Assembly (NCBI GenBank): GCA_023666335.1
Contig: JAMPCE010000004.1
Location: forward strand, 22,427 to 86,426
Length of the DNA stretch: 64,000 bases
DNA from: a bacterium
Lineage (GTDB): Bacteria > Bacillota > Clostridia > Lachnospirales > Lachnospiraceae
Direction of reading: 5' to 3'
In this document: in pieces, positions 17,729-26,021 of the stretch
Position numbering within the stretch: the first letter of the stretch is position 1
Layout of the letters: the number at the start of each line of letters is the position of its first letter
The notes under the pieces: generated by a model
The model's input: the letters and a program-made list of their open reading frames with translations, nothing else
Told to the model about the DNA's origin: nothing
Databases searched by the model: none
Position numbers and translations under genes: made by a program

Positions 17729-17770
17729 ACCGCTTCTCCGTTCTGTCTTACCTGTATTCACCCATCGCGT

Positions 17771-18346
17771 CTATCTTTCCTCCGCAAAACCGTCCGCCGT
17801 CTCGCAATACTTCCGTCCACACGCCGGGCAGTTCCATACAGCATCTGTTTCCAACAGCTTAACGCCGCACGTACAGACATATCCGACAGTCTTTCCGGGA
17901 TTTCCCACCACCAGCCGGTAGTCGCCTACATCGTGGGTCACCACCGTTCCAGCCCCCACCATCGCATAGCGCCCGATGGTATGTCCGCACACGATCGTCG
18001 CATTGGCTCCGATGGTCGCGCCTTTCTGAACGACCGTCTCTCTGAATTCCTGTTTTCTTTCAATAAAGCTCCGGGGATTGATCACATTCGTAAAGACACA
18101 ATTAGGACCGAGAAAAACATCATCCTCGCATACCACGCCTCGATACAGGGCAACGTTATTCTTGATCTTCACACGATTGCCGATCCGCACACCGCTCTCA
18201 ACGAATACATTCTGCCCGATGTTACAGTTTTCGCCGATAACGGAACCGTCCATGATATTGCAAAACTGCCATATCCTCGTCCCCTCACCGATCTGCGCCT
18301 CACCGCCGATCAGGCTGGTGGGATCCGCCTGATATCCTTTCTCCAT
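17771..18346 (-). CDS. Hexapeptide-repeat N-acetyltransferase with C-terminal zinc-ribbon-like tail (WbpD/WlbB-type)
   Basis: The product has 191 residues. I start it at the ATG at 18346 because AAAGG precedes it by seven bases; the open frame upstream overlaps the preceding gene. Left-handed beta-helix hexapeptide repeats run from about residue 10 to 145 (IGEGTRIWQFCNI, IGENCNIGQNVFV, VGAGTVVTHDVGD). The protein ends with two cysteine pairs, VCTCGVKL and WNCPACGRKYC, typical of a zinc ribbon. WbpD/WlbB enzymes acetylate the 3-amino group of UDP-2-acetamido-3-amino sugars. Its place between the oxidoreductase and the aminotransferase matches that module. Confidence 0.82.
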   Translation of the reverse strand: MEKGYQADPTSLIGGEAQIGEGTRIWQFCNIMDGSVIGENCNIGQNVFVESGVRIGNRVKIKNNVALYRGVVCEDDVFLGPNCVFTNVINPRSFIERKQEFRETVVQKGATIGANATIVCGHTIGRYAMVGAGTVVTHDVGDYRLVVGNPGKTVGYVCTCGVKLLETDAVWNCPACGRKYCETADGFAEER

Positions 18347-18365
18347 CTTTCTGCCTTTCGTCCCG

Positions 18366-19448
18366 TTATTCCTTTTCCGCAAATCTGCCGACAAAATCCA
18401 GAGTACTGCAATCCTGCATCGGCAATTTAACGCTCTGCCCGGTAGAAGCCGCCTTGTAGATCGCCAGCACCAGCTCCAAAGCTCTGCGTCCCGCCTCGGC
18501 GTCCACATAGGGCGCGCGGTCCTGCTCGATCGCCTGTATCACATCCGCATACAACTTGGAATGCCCGAATCCGTATACATTCGGCGGATTTTCATGACAC
18601 TCTTTCTTTACTTCCTCCGGATCGTCCAGATAATCCGAAAATCTCCACTCCTCTATGATATTCACGGCTTCCCCGCCCGCTTTGACCGTACCTTTCTCGC
18701 CGAAAATATATAAGGTCTCCTCCAGATTTCTGGGATAGATATTCGTTGTCCCCTCCACGATGCCATAACTTCCGTTCCGAAATCTGATCAGGGCGATCCC
18801 CAAGTCTTCCGCTTCAATATAGTCGTGTTTCAGACGATCGGTAAAACCGATGACTTCCTCCACCTCGTCACCCATCATCCAGCGCAGCAGATCGATATCA
18901 TGAATACATTGATTCATCAGCGCGCCGCCGTCCTGCTCCCAAGTGCCGCGCCATTTCGCGCGGGCATAATATTCATAATCCCTCGCCCATCTGATATGCG
19001 CCGTCCCATAAAACAGTCTGCCGAAGCGCTGCATCTCGACCGCTTCCCGAATCTTTTGCACGGATTTATTAAAGCGGTTCTGATGGCAGGCGCATACCTT
19101 GACGCCTTTTGCCCTTGCTCTGTCAATGATCGCATCCGCATCCTTTAACGAAAGTGCGATCGGCTTCTCAATAATCAAATTACAGCCTGCGTCGATACAG
19201 TCCAGTGCGATCTGCGCGTGTTTGCCGCTCTCCGTCGCGATCGCGACCAGCTCCGGCTTTACTTCCGCAAGCATCTGATGATAATCGGTATACTGTGCCA
19301 CCTCCGGCGGCAGCCTGTGCTTCAACACTTTATCTTTCATATGATCGGGCACAATATCGCATAGTGCCGCTATTTCCAGATGATTATTCAATGCCGCTAC
19401 CACATGGTTCGGCGATATTCTCCCACAGCCGATCAGTGCATATCTCAT
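18366..19448 (-). CDS. Gfo/Idh/MocA oxidoreductase, WbpB/WlbA-like sugar-nucleotide 3-dehydrogenase
   Basis: The product has 360 residues. The Rossmann motif is ALIGCGRISPNHVV, the catalytic lysine motif is IIEKPIALSLKDAD, and the second motif is NQCIHDIDLLRWMMG. The segment HQNRFNKSVQKIREA resembles that of the UDP-N-acetylglucosaminuronate 3-dehydrogenases WlbA and WbpB. With the acetyltransferase and aminotransferase directly downstream it forms the classic three-gene set that installs a 3-acetamido group on a sugar nucleotide. No UDP-GlcNAc 6-dehydrogenase is present in the window, so the acid form would need a gene elsewhere. Confidence 0.8.
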   Translation of the reverse strand: MRYALIGCGRISPNHVVAALNNHLEIAALCDIVPDHMKDKVLKHRLPPEVAQYTDYHQMLAEVKPELVAIATESGKHAQIALDCIDAGCNLIIEKPIALSLKDADAIIDRARAKGVKVCACHQNRFNKSVQKIREAVEMQRFGRLFYGTAHIRWARDYEYYARAKWRGTWEQDGGALMNQCIHDIDLLRWMMGDEVEEVIGFTDRLKHDYIEAEDLGIALIRFRNGSYGIVEGTTNIYPRNLEETLYIFGEKGTVKAGGEAVNIIEEWRFSDYLDDPEEVKKECHENPPNVYGFGHSKLYADVIQAIEQDRAPYVDAEAGRRALELVLAIYKAASTGQSVKLPMQDCSTLDFVGRFAEKE

Positions 19449-19461
19449 TTCGTTCCCTCTT

Positions 19462-20589
19462 CTATCTTTTCTTTTTCAACGCCTTATCAATAAATCGGTT
19501 ATATTGTTCCATATAATGTCTGATGTTGCTCTGAAACACCCGATCTGTCTGTTTTGACAGCGAGCACTTCTGAATCACCGAAGCCAGTGACGCTTCATTT
19601 TTCGGTTCGTAAAAATGAATTTTTTCCCGCAGTTCTTCACCCGACTGCATTTTTTCAATATCCGCCGCATGTCCGGGAATAATGACCCCCGCTCCGGCAA
19701 AAAGCCCTTCGTATATCGTTCTTCCGATGCAGAACTGCGGCTCCCCGCGTATAATGTAATCGCTGATCCGATAGATGCCGCCTGTGTCTTTCAGTTCCCC
19801 GCAATATATGACACGCTTGTCATTTTCTGTCATTTTCGCACATTCGCGACCGTAAGCATGGTCATTGTTCCCCACGATCAAAAGTCTGCTGTTCGGATTT
19901 GCATGCTGCATAAATGCTCTGAGCACAAACTTGGAACCTTTATTATCTCCTACCTGACCCAGCATCGCAAAAATCGTATTTTCCCGCGTAACACCGCATT
20001 CTTTCAAGCTTTTCTCATAATCGACGTTTTCCACCCACATCATATCAAAAGGGTTATTCAGCACCATCGCGCGCCTGTTCCGCATAACCGCCTCGATCGG
20101 TATTCTGGTTGCCTCGTCGATATAAATGATCCCCGCCGCATGTTCCAACGCTCCGGTAAACTGCCTGATTCTGCGGTACTGCGGATCAATGATCTCTCTG
20201 GCGTGAACGATGTATCCCGCCTGATCGTCTATCACGGGGAACAAAACAAGGGAATTTAGGTGAACATAGTCATATCCGCCCTGTCTGATCACACGCTTTC
20301 TTTTTCCCTGACTGAAAAAAGCCATAACATTATTGACAACATGAGAACATTCGCTGAATACACTCACCCTGTCATAATACTGGCAGCGGTATCTGGGCAT
20401 CCATACCGTAAAAATACGTTGCAGATGCGGACCCAAAAGTCGGCGCAGCTCCGCCTCATCGGCTTTGCGGGTAAAACTTTTGCAGATCAGCAGATCAAAA
20501 TCATACTCCAGATTTTGGAGAACACCCGCAATGCTGCGGTTGGCGCCATATATGAAGATGCCCTCATGCAATACGAACAATGCTTTCAT
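19462..20589 (-). CDS. GT-B glycosyltransferase (GT4-like)
   Basis: The product has 375 residues. The N-terminus MKALFVLHEGIFIYGANRSI is a GT-B opening with a glycine/serine acceptor-side loop. The C-terminal half has FAMLGQVGDNKGSKFVLRAF (the start of the donor domain) and RTIYEGLFAGAGVIIPGHA, equivalent to the E-x7-E region of GT4 enzymes. It lies 13 bases upstream of the Gfo/Idh gene. A 91-base gap follows the GT-B gene at 20681; a weak TGTTCA-17-TAAAAT promoter-like pair occurs in that gap. The donor and acceptor are unknown. Confidence 0.72.
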   Translation of the reverse strand: MKALFVLHEGIFIYGANRSIAGVLQNLEYDFDLLICKSFTRKADEAELRRLLGPHLQRIFTVWMPRYRCQYYDRVSVFSECSHVVNNVMAFFSQGKRKRVIRQGGYDYVHLNSLVLFPVIDDQAGYIVHAREIIDPQYRRIRQFTGALEHAAGIIYIDEATRIPIEAVMRNRRAMVLNNPFDMMWVENVDYEKSLKECGVTRENTIFAMLGQVGDNKGSKFVLRAFMQHANPNSRLLIVGNNDHAYGRECAKMTENDKRVIYCGELKDTGGIYRISDYIIRGEPQFCIGRTIYEGLFAGAGVIIPGHAADIEKMQSGEELREKIHFYEPKNEASLASVIQKCSLSKQTDRVFQSNIRHYMEQYNRFIDKALKKKR

Positions 20590-20680
20590 GTATCTGATAA
20601 CCCTTTATGCTTATTCTGACGATTTGGATAGGATTCCCATATGAATTTTACCATATCCCTGCTTTTTTGAACAGCACAAA

Positions 20681-22117
20681 TTAGTGTGCGATAATGGCTT
20701 CGATTTCTCTTTTCATATTCTCCAGCGCGTTTTCTTTCCAAAAATGTTCTGTCACCTGCCGCGGTTTTTCGGAATCCAACAGGATCAGTCGGTGCAGATC
20801 CTGCGCCGTATCAAAAAACACAGCGATTCCTTTCTCGCACAGGGCAACCAACGGCGGATATGCGCCCTCACGCATAATATAAGTTTTTAAATCAAATTCC
20901 AGCCCTTCAAATGTCGCCGTAGAACCGTATCCCCCCACCTGATATTCCGAAGCCGCAAACAATTCATATAAATCAACTTTATTATGATCGACCACTTCTA
21001 TGCCGGAAGCCGCCAGTTTCAAATAGCGCTCTCTCCACCTTTCATATTCTCCCGGATGCAGTTTATAAATGATTTTGTATTGCTGCTTATCGATCAAAGC
21101 ATCCAATTCCACCGCTATTTCCGACAACACTTTGCCGATTTTAGGCTGCGAAATAAAAATAATCTGATGCAAAGCAGGTTTGACCGTATTTTTCTTTGCC
21201 AGATCCGCCTTTTCACTCAAATGCAGAAATCCGATTTCTTTCAGTCTGTTCGACGGAATGGGATAGTGTGCCGTTTCTATCCAAAAACGAGAAAACGAAA
21301 AGAAATACTGCGGAAACTGTTTCACTTTCGTATTCGGATAATAATTATAAGAGATATGCGTTTCTCCCGTTACGCCATGCTGTAATTCCGCAGTCGGAAT
21401 GCTTCGTTCCGCCGCCAGTTCATTGACGATCATACAGTCAATGTTATATCCCACCACTTCCAGAATGATCTTCGGTTTTATCCGATCCATTATTTTGCCA
21501 AATTCCCGATGCTTGACCTGATATACATAGTAACCGCACACCATTTGTTCCAGAAGTGCATGATAATCGTATGCTGCCTGATATGCGGCACAGATTTCTT
21601 CTATCGGCGCGCAGATCTTCTCCCGCATCCTTTCTCTGACTTCGGCAATCTGCTTTTTATGCATTATCTGCGCATAGTACCAATGTATCATTGCCTTGAT
21701 TTCAATAAAATCCGTATAGACCAGATTTTTTGTTTTAACTGGTCTGAAATGTTTCTGCATATAGGGTCGTTCCAGTACAACACTGTCCGGATATTCTGCC
21801 GCAATTCTATCCGTATAGATACATTCGTAACAATGATCCGACCAGACTCTGCGCTCGCCATTCAAAATCAGCATATCATGCCTGCCTTTTGGCAATCTGC
21901 CATACAACAAAGCATAGCGGATCGTGCCAAGTCTGGCTTTTACTTTCTGCCACCCGGAACGCCCCGGGTAAACATAGCGTTCCCCCGCGGAATCCATCTT
22001 CGTCATAATATCTACTGCCAGAATATTTCTAAAGTATGTCCAATAGGCAAAACCGTCAAGCTGTTCCTCGACCAATCCATATCTATGTTCTATTTCCAAA
22101 AAAGCATTCCAATTCAT
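20681..22117 (-). CDS. Unrecognised GT-B protein, possible nonulosonic acid (sialyl-type) transferase
   Basis: The product has 478 residues; the start at 22117 follows a GGGGG/AAGG site. I do not recognise a named family with certainty. Visible features in the C-terminal half are TAELQHGVTGE, the stretch YKLHPGEYERW, and GGYGSTATFEGLEF. An HP motif followed by a serine-threonine motif that contacts the phosphate is characteristic of CMP-sugar-using GT-B enzymes (bacterial sialyltransferases) and of capsule and teichoic acid polymerising enzymes. It is immediately downstream of the CMP-sugar cytidylyltransferase, a common position for the cognate transferase. I infer transfer of the CMP-activated nonulosonic acid made by this cassette. 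CDP-glycerol-type polymerase activity is an alternative. Confidence 0.5.
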   Translation of the reverse strand: MNWNAFLEIEHRYGLVEEQLDGFAYWTYFRNILAVDIMTKMDSAGERYVYPGRSGWQKVKARLGTIRYALLYGRLPKGRHDMLILNGERRVWSDHCYECIYTDRIAAEYPDSVVLERPYMQKHFRPVKTKNLVYTDFIEIKAMIHWYYAQIMHKKQIAEVRERMREKICAPIEEICAAYQAAYDYHALLEQMVCGYYVYQVKHREFGKIMDRIKPKIILEVVGYNIDCMIVNELAAERSIPTAELQHGVTGETHISYNYYPNTKVKQFPQYFFSFSRFWIETAHYPIPSNRLKEIGFLHLSEKADLAKKNTVKPALHQIIFISQPKIGKVLSEIAVELDALIDKQQYKIIYKLHPGEYERWRERYLKLAASGIEVVDHNKVDLYELFAASEYQVGGYGSTATFEGLEFDLKTYIMREGAYPPLVALCEKGIAVFFDTAQDLHRLILLDSEKPRQVTEHFWKENALENMKREIEAIIAH

Positions 22118-22124
22118 AACCGCC

Positions 22125-22898
22125 TTACCCCCGATCCGCCGCCGCTTTGATCTCGCCATACGCAGGATACTTCCGATAAAAATACTCCGCCAGCACCTCC
22201 ATCAATTCAAAATCATCCTCGCTGTCGATATCCAGTATCCCCGTATCTTTCATCTGCCACACGACCTCATTTCTGGGCAGGACACGTTCCGACAGGGTAT
22301 ACGCCCTCCGGTAAGCATAAATCGACGCATTCATGTCATAGCAGACCGGGCACTGCTGTCTCGTCGTAAATCCCGTCTGCATCACGGTATGAAAATATCC
22401 GTCGTCCCCCTCCGCGACCATATTGAAATAGGGCGATCTGCGGGAAGACGTCACACTGTATGCAATATCCGCACCCGCATCCTGCAAAAGCGTCTCAAGC
22501 GTCCCCCTGATGTCGCCCGCCGTGCGCAGGGGCGAAGTGAGATCCAGATCGATCACTACATCATATACCTTTTTTGTCTTTTCTTCACATTTGATCAGCG
22601 TATCTCTTATGACGTCTTTTTTGGACACGGTATCCCCTGCCAGTTCCTCCGCCCGCGGAATATAAACATACGCCGTCTGCATCCTGTCCATCTGCTGTAC
22701 CAGCAGTTCGCTGTCGGTATTGACCGCAAGAGTCATTTCTCCGTATGCACTCTGATAGCGTTTCCGAAACAATTCATATGCCGCCAACGTATACGCCGCC
22801 AGCGGCTTACCGCAGAATATTTTCGTATTTTTCCCTTTGACGCCCTTTGACCCCGCTCTGGCGCACACGGTAAATAAAAGACTGCTTTCGTTTTTCAT
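22125..22898 (-). CDS. CMP-nonulosonate cytidylyltransferase (NeuA/LegF family)
   Basis: The product has 257 residues. The nucleotide-binding motif CARAGSKGVKGKN (residues 12-24) is the hallmark of CMP-N-acetylneuraminate synthetases. LDLTSPLRTAGDI corresponds to the QPTSPLR motif, and TGILDIDSEDDFELME to the C-terminal metal-binding part. It activates an ulosonic acid with CTP. The ATG overlaps the stop of the upstream oxidoreductase by four bases. It is the only cytidylyltransferase visible, so it may serve products of both NeuB-type synthases. Whether the sugar is sialic, legionaminic or another acid cannot be told from sequence. Confidence 0.87.
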   Translation of the reverse strand: MKNESSLLFTVCARAGSKGVKGKNTKIFCGKPLAAYTLAAYELFRKRYQSAYGEMTLAVNTDSELLVQQMDRMQTAYVYIPRAEELAGDTVSKKDVIRDTLIKCEEKTKKVYDVVIDLDLTSPLRTAGDIRGTLETLLQDAGADIAYSVTSSRRSPYFNMVAEGDDGYFHTVMQTGFTTRQQCPVCYDMNASIYAYRRAYTLSERVLPRNEVVWQMKDTGILDIDSEDDFELMEVLAEYFYRKYPAYGEIKAAADRG

Positions 22899-23836
22899 GC
22901 TCTGCCCTCCGCAAGCATCAGTGTTTTCATCGCTTCCATGACCGTATTGTCATTCTCACACACACCGTTTATGATATCAAAAAAATGGGCGATCTCTCTC
23001 TGCTGATAAGCATCTCTTTCCTCTGACAAAACGATATCTTCTCCGGATCCGCCGAAACGGATTCTGCCGCTTCGCAGATCCGCCGTGACGGCCTCCGCAG
23101 GAAGAAAAATCTCCAGACATCTCTTTTCCTCCCTGCCGAAATAATCCAGATGCAGCTCATAGACCCTGTTTTCGGAATATCCCATATAGACGGCAATATC
23201 TTCACTGTCGATCTCCAGTGCGGAAACTTTCTTTCGGATACTCTCCACATGATCCGGTCTGCCAAACAGCCATGCCAGATAATCCCACTCATGGATCAGG
23301 TCGATTGCCACACCGCCGCCCATCGCCTTATGGGCGCTGTAAGTGTTTCGATAATCCACGCCCGGACGCCAGTTCGGCAGATAGGTAGAGCAGACTGCGC
23401 GCACAGCGTAAGCCGCGCCGCAATCAACATGCTCTTTCACATATTGCAGCGTCTTCGTGTAGCGCAGAGGACACGCCACATAGCAGATCAAGTCTTGGGA
23501 AAGCGTGCTGAAATCCCAGCCTGCATCGCTGACCACCGGCTTTTCGATAAACATGCTTTTCGTGCAATGCTGATATTTTTGGATGCACGCTCCATGTTCT
23601 GCGGTCGGATTCGTGATAAAAATGATATCATAGTCGCGCGGGATCTCCTCCTCGTAGGTATACTGTGCGCTGATATACTGCGCAAGATGCTTGTCCAAAG
23701 GCGCCCCCTCGCCGCTTCTGACCGCATCGATCCGGAATGTGCAGCCATGCTCCTGTAGATAACGTACCGTATTGCGCAAATGCCGCTTCCCGATGGATCC
23801 GAGTCCGCAGAACGCGATCTTATAATTTCTGTCCAT
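22895..23836 (-). CDS. Gfo/Idh/MocA-family oxidoreductase in the nonulosonate cassette
   Basis: The product has 313 residues, somewhat short for the family. The Rossmann motif is FCGLGSIGKRHLRN, the catalytic motif is the intact FIEKPVVSDAG, and the second active-site motif is IDLIHEWDYLAWLFG. A stretch STYLPNWRPGVDYRNTY is also present, in related form, in the gene immediately upstream (23840). It is three bases from that gene and overlaps the cytidylyltransferase by four bases. Because it sits between neuC and the cytidylyltransferase it probably modifies a nonulosonic acid or its CMP form. Gfo/Idh genes next to NeuA-like genes occur in many flagellin and O-antigen loci. Confidence 0.8.
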   Translation of the reverse strand: MDRNYKIAFCGLGSIGKRHLRNTVRYLQEHGCTFRIDAVRSGEGAPLDKHLAQYISAQYTYEEEIPRDYDIIFITNPTAEHGACIQKYQHCTKSMFIEKPVVSDAGWDFSTLSQDLICYVACPLRYTKTLQYVKEHVDCGAAYAVRAVCSTYLPNWRPGVDYRNTYSAHKAMGGGVAIDLIHEWDYLAWLFGRPDHVESIRKKVSALEIDSEDIAVYMGYSENRVYELHLDYFGREEKRCLEIFLPAEAVTADLRSGRIRFGGSGEDIVLSEERDAYQQREIAHFFDIINGVCENDNTVMEAMKTLMLAEGRA

Positions 23837-23839
23837 ATG

Positions 23840-24820
23840 CTATTCCTCTATCCTGTCGATCAGTGCCAGCGTTTTCTTATCCTGCTCAAAATCGTATGCG
23901 GGAACCGTCCCGTCCTTTATCTGCGCAAAAAAAGCCTCGATCTCATGCAGATAACTGTTCTCTATAATGAACCTGTCGTACCCCTCTCTGTGCTCGACCC
24001 TGTCATATAAGCTGACCGCTATTTCTTCTTTGCGCTCATAATCATAATAGCGCAGGCTTTCCGGTGTTCCGTTCCACGACAGATACAATTTCTCCGAAAA
24101 GACCTCAAGGTTTCTCACCGCTTTCCTTGACACCACATCCACCGCCAGAGAGCCATGTGCACCGTTCGCATGCTCCAGCAAAACCTGATAGCTGTCCGGA
24201 TAATCGATCTGCAATTCAGTATTTTTCCCTTTTACCACATACATCCGCCGCACCGCGCCAAATATATGGAGCAGCCAGGGCAGCTCGATCGCAAACAACT
24301 CCCTGCATCCGTTCGTGCGCTTATCACCCACGAAATAATCCCTGTAATTTTCCCAGGGATGCCAGTCCGGCAGATATTGTCCGACATGATACTGATAGCT
24401 GACCGCACCGCCGCTCTCACGAACCATGCGGTCGATATAACCGATCTCTTCCCGATACAGAAACGTAGAAGACAAGAAAAGAACTTTCCCGTGTTCTTTT
24501 GCCAATCTTATATTTTCCTCATAGCCGTCCGAAACCAGATTGAGCTCCGTAAAAACGTGCATATGCAGATTCAGGCAAGTGCGGATCAGATCGCTGTGAG
24601 ACAGCGGCGAAGTACATACAAAAGCGCAGTCATATTCGCATTCCCGCACATTCTCCATACTGTCCGACGTCCTGATATCGCACGCACTCTCCGCCTGCTT
24701 TCTTCTCTCTTCGGAAGTATCGATACCACATATTTCAATCATCGGATCATACTGTCTGATCAGGCGGATTCTTCTCCGCCCCATAGAACCGAGACCGATC
24801 ACGATCACTCTCATAGCCAT
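23840..24820 (-). CDS. Degenerate Gfo/Idh/MocA-family protein lacking the EKP lysine
   Basis: The product has 326 residues. I chose ATG 24820 (AAAGG seven bases upstream); ATG 24814 is also possible. The N-terminal dinucleotide motif VIGLGSMGRRRIRLI is intact. The segment that should read EKP is FTELNLVSDGY, without the catalytic lysine. The region that usually gives an active-site His and Asp reads ELFAIELPWLLHIFG. It shares GQYLPDWHPWENYRDYF with the active-looking paralogue immediately downstream. It may have a changed mechanism or act as a non-catalytic partner of that paralogue. The substitutions are seen directly; the partner role is inference. Confidence 0.75.
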   Translation of the reverse strand: MAMRVIVIGLGSMGRRRIRLIRQYDPMIEICGIDTSEERRKQAESACDIRTSDSMENVRECEYDCAFVCTSPLSHSDLIRTCLNLHMHVFTELNLVSDGYEENIRLAKEHGKVLFLSSTFLYREEIGYIDRMVRESGGAVSYQYHVGQYLPDWHPWENYRDYFVGDKRTNGCRELFAIELPWLLHIFGAVRRMYVVKGKNTELQIDYPDSYQVLLEHANGAHGSLAVDVVSRKAVRNLEVFSEKLYLSWNGTPESLRYYDYERKEEIAVSLYDRVEHREGYDRFIIENSYLHEIEAFFAQIKDGTVPAYDFEQDKKTLALIDRIEE

Positions 24821-24842
24821 ACCCTTACCTTTGTACAAAACT

Positions 24843-26021
24843 TTACCCGATGTCATAAAACTTTTTCTTCAAATCAATCTGTGCTCCGCTTTCTCCCAGC
24901 ATATATTCACGAATGCGGTCGGCGATCGCTTCCGAAGGACGTATCTTTTCTCTTTGATGCAGCGACAGTTCCTTCGCCATTCCGCTGCGAAATTCACTCG
25001 TCTGCGTCCGTTTCATCGCCGCCACGATCTCCTCCGTGCAGGGCTTACAGTTTACGATGCTTGCCTCCTGTATCCTTCCCCGCTGCCTGTCTCCGATATT
25101 GACCGTAGGAACCCCCATCACCGGCGCCTCTGAGATTCCGCTGGAAGAATTTCCGATTACCATAGAACAGTATTTCATAGCGGACAAATACCGCATCATG
25201 CCCAGCGATTCCGTCAAATAAACGCTCTGCCTGTGGGACTGCGCATACGCTTCCAGACACGCATTGATCTTTCTGCCGCCCGCATCCGCATTTGCTTTGG
25301 TGATCAGATACCGATATTCCGTCATCCGATCCAATGCCTTTAACAATTCCTGAACCTGCGCGATTCCGTCACCCTCCTCCAATGTGACCGGATGAAATGT
25401 GACCAGACAGTAACGCTCTCCCAACTGAAATCGGATATCCGCTTCCAGCTCTGCCAGCGAAAGCCGCTTTCCATACAGAATATTTTCGGTTCCGAGCGCA
25501 CCGACGCAAAAAACTCTCTCCGGCTGTTCCCCCAGCTGGATCACCCGTCTGCGATACGCTTCCCTGCTCGTAAAATGCAGGAAACTCATCTTCGTGATAC
25601 TGTGCCGGATCGCATCGTCGATCGCACCCTCCGTCACCTCTCCACCGTGAATATGCGCGATCGGGATCTGTGCATTCATCGCCGCGATGCAGACCGCCAT
25701 CGTCTCATAGCGGTCTCCCAATACGATCAGCAAATCCTGCCTGTTCTCCGCAAAAAAATGCCCGAAGCTGACCAACGCCTGCGCCATCGTCTCAGACACG
25801 CCGACTGCGCTGCCGTCCTGCGATAAAATCGGGATCTTCGCGGCAATCGGAATACCGTCGTTCTCGATCTCCCGATAAGTTTCGCCAAACGCCTGATCCA
25901 GGTGCATCCCGGTCACGGCAACGTTTACGCGAAATTCAGGTTCCTGCTGTAACCGCAATATTAAATTTTTTAAAAGACCGTACTCGGCTCTTGTTGCCGT
26001 AAGGACGCACAGATTTTTCAT
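24843..26021 (-). CDS. neuC: Hydrolysing UDP-N-acetylhexosamine 2-epimerase (NeuC/LegG type)
   Basis: The product has 392 residues. The N-terminus LCVLTATRAEYGLLKNLI is the standard NeuC start. Further motifs are TGMHLDQAFG, LIVLGDRYETMA, IAHIHGGEVTEGAIDDAIRH, and MVIGNSSSGISEAP near the nucleotide-binding site. NeuC-type enzymes hydrolyse the nucleotide and invert C2 to give free ManNAc. The LegG variant acts on a 2,4-diacetamido sugar nucleotide. Which one this is depends on the upstream pathway: LegB and an aminotransferase elsewhere in the window would favour the legionaminate type. It overlaps neuB by four bases. Confidence 0.88.
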   Translation of the reverse strand: MKNLCVLTATRAEYGLLKNLILRLQQEPEFRVNVAVTGMHLDQAFGETYREIENDGIPIAAKIPILSQDGSAVGVSETMAQALVSFGHFFAENRQDLLIVLGDRYETMAVCIAAMNAQIPIAHIHGGEVTEGAIDDAIRHSITKMSFLHFTSREAYRRRVIQLGEQPERVFCVGALGTENILYGKRLSLAELEADIRFQLGERYCLVTFHPVTLEEGDGIAQVQELLKALDRMTEYRYLITKANADAGGRKINACLEAYAQSHRQSVYLTESLGMMRYLSAMKYCSMVIGNSSSGISEAPVMGVPTVNIGDRQRGRIQEASIVNCKPCTEEIVAAMKRTQTSEFRSGMAKELSLHQREKIRPSEAIADRIREYMLGESGAQIDLKKKFYDIG

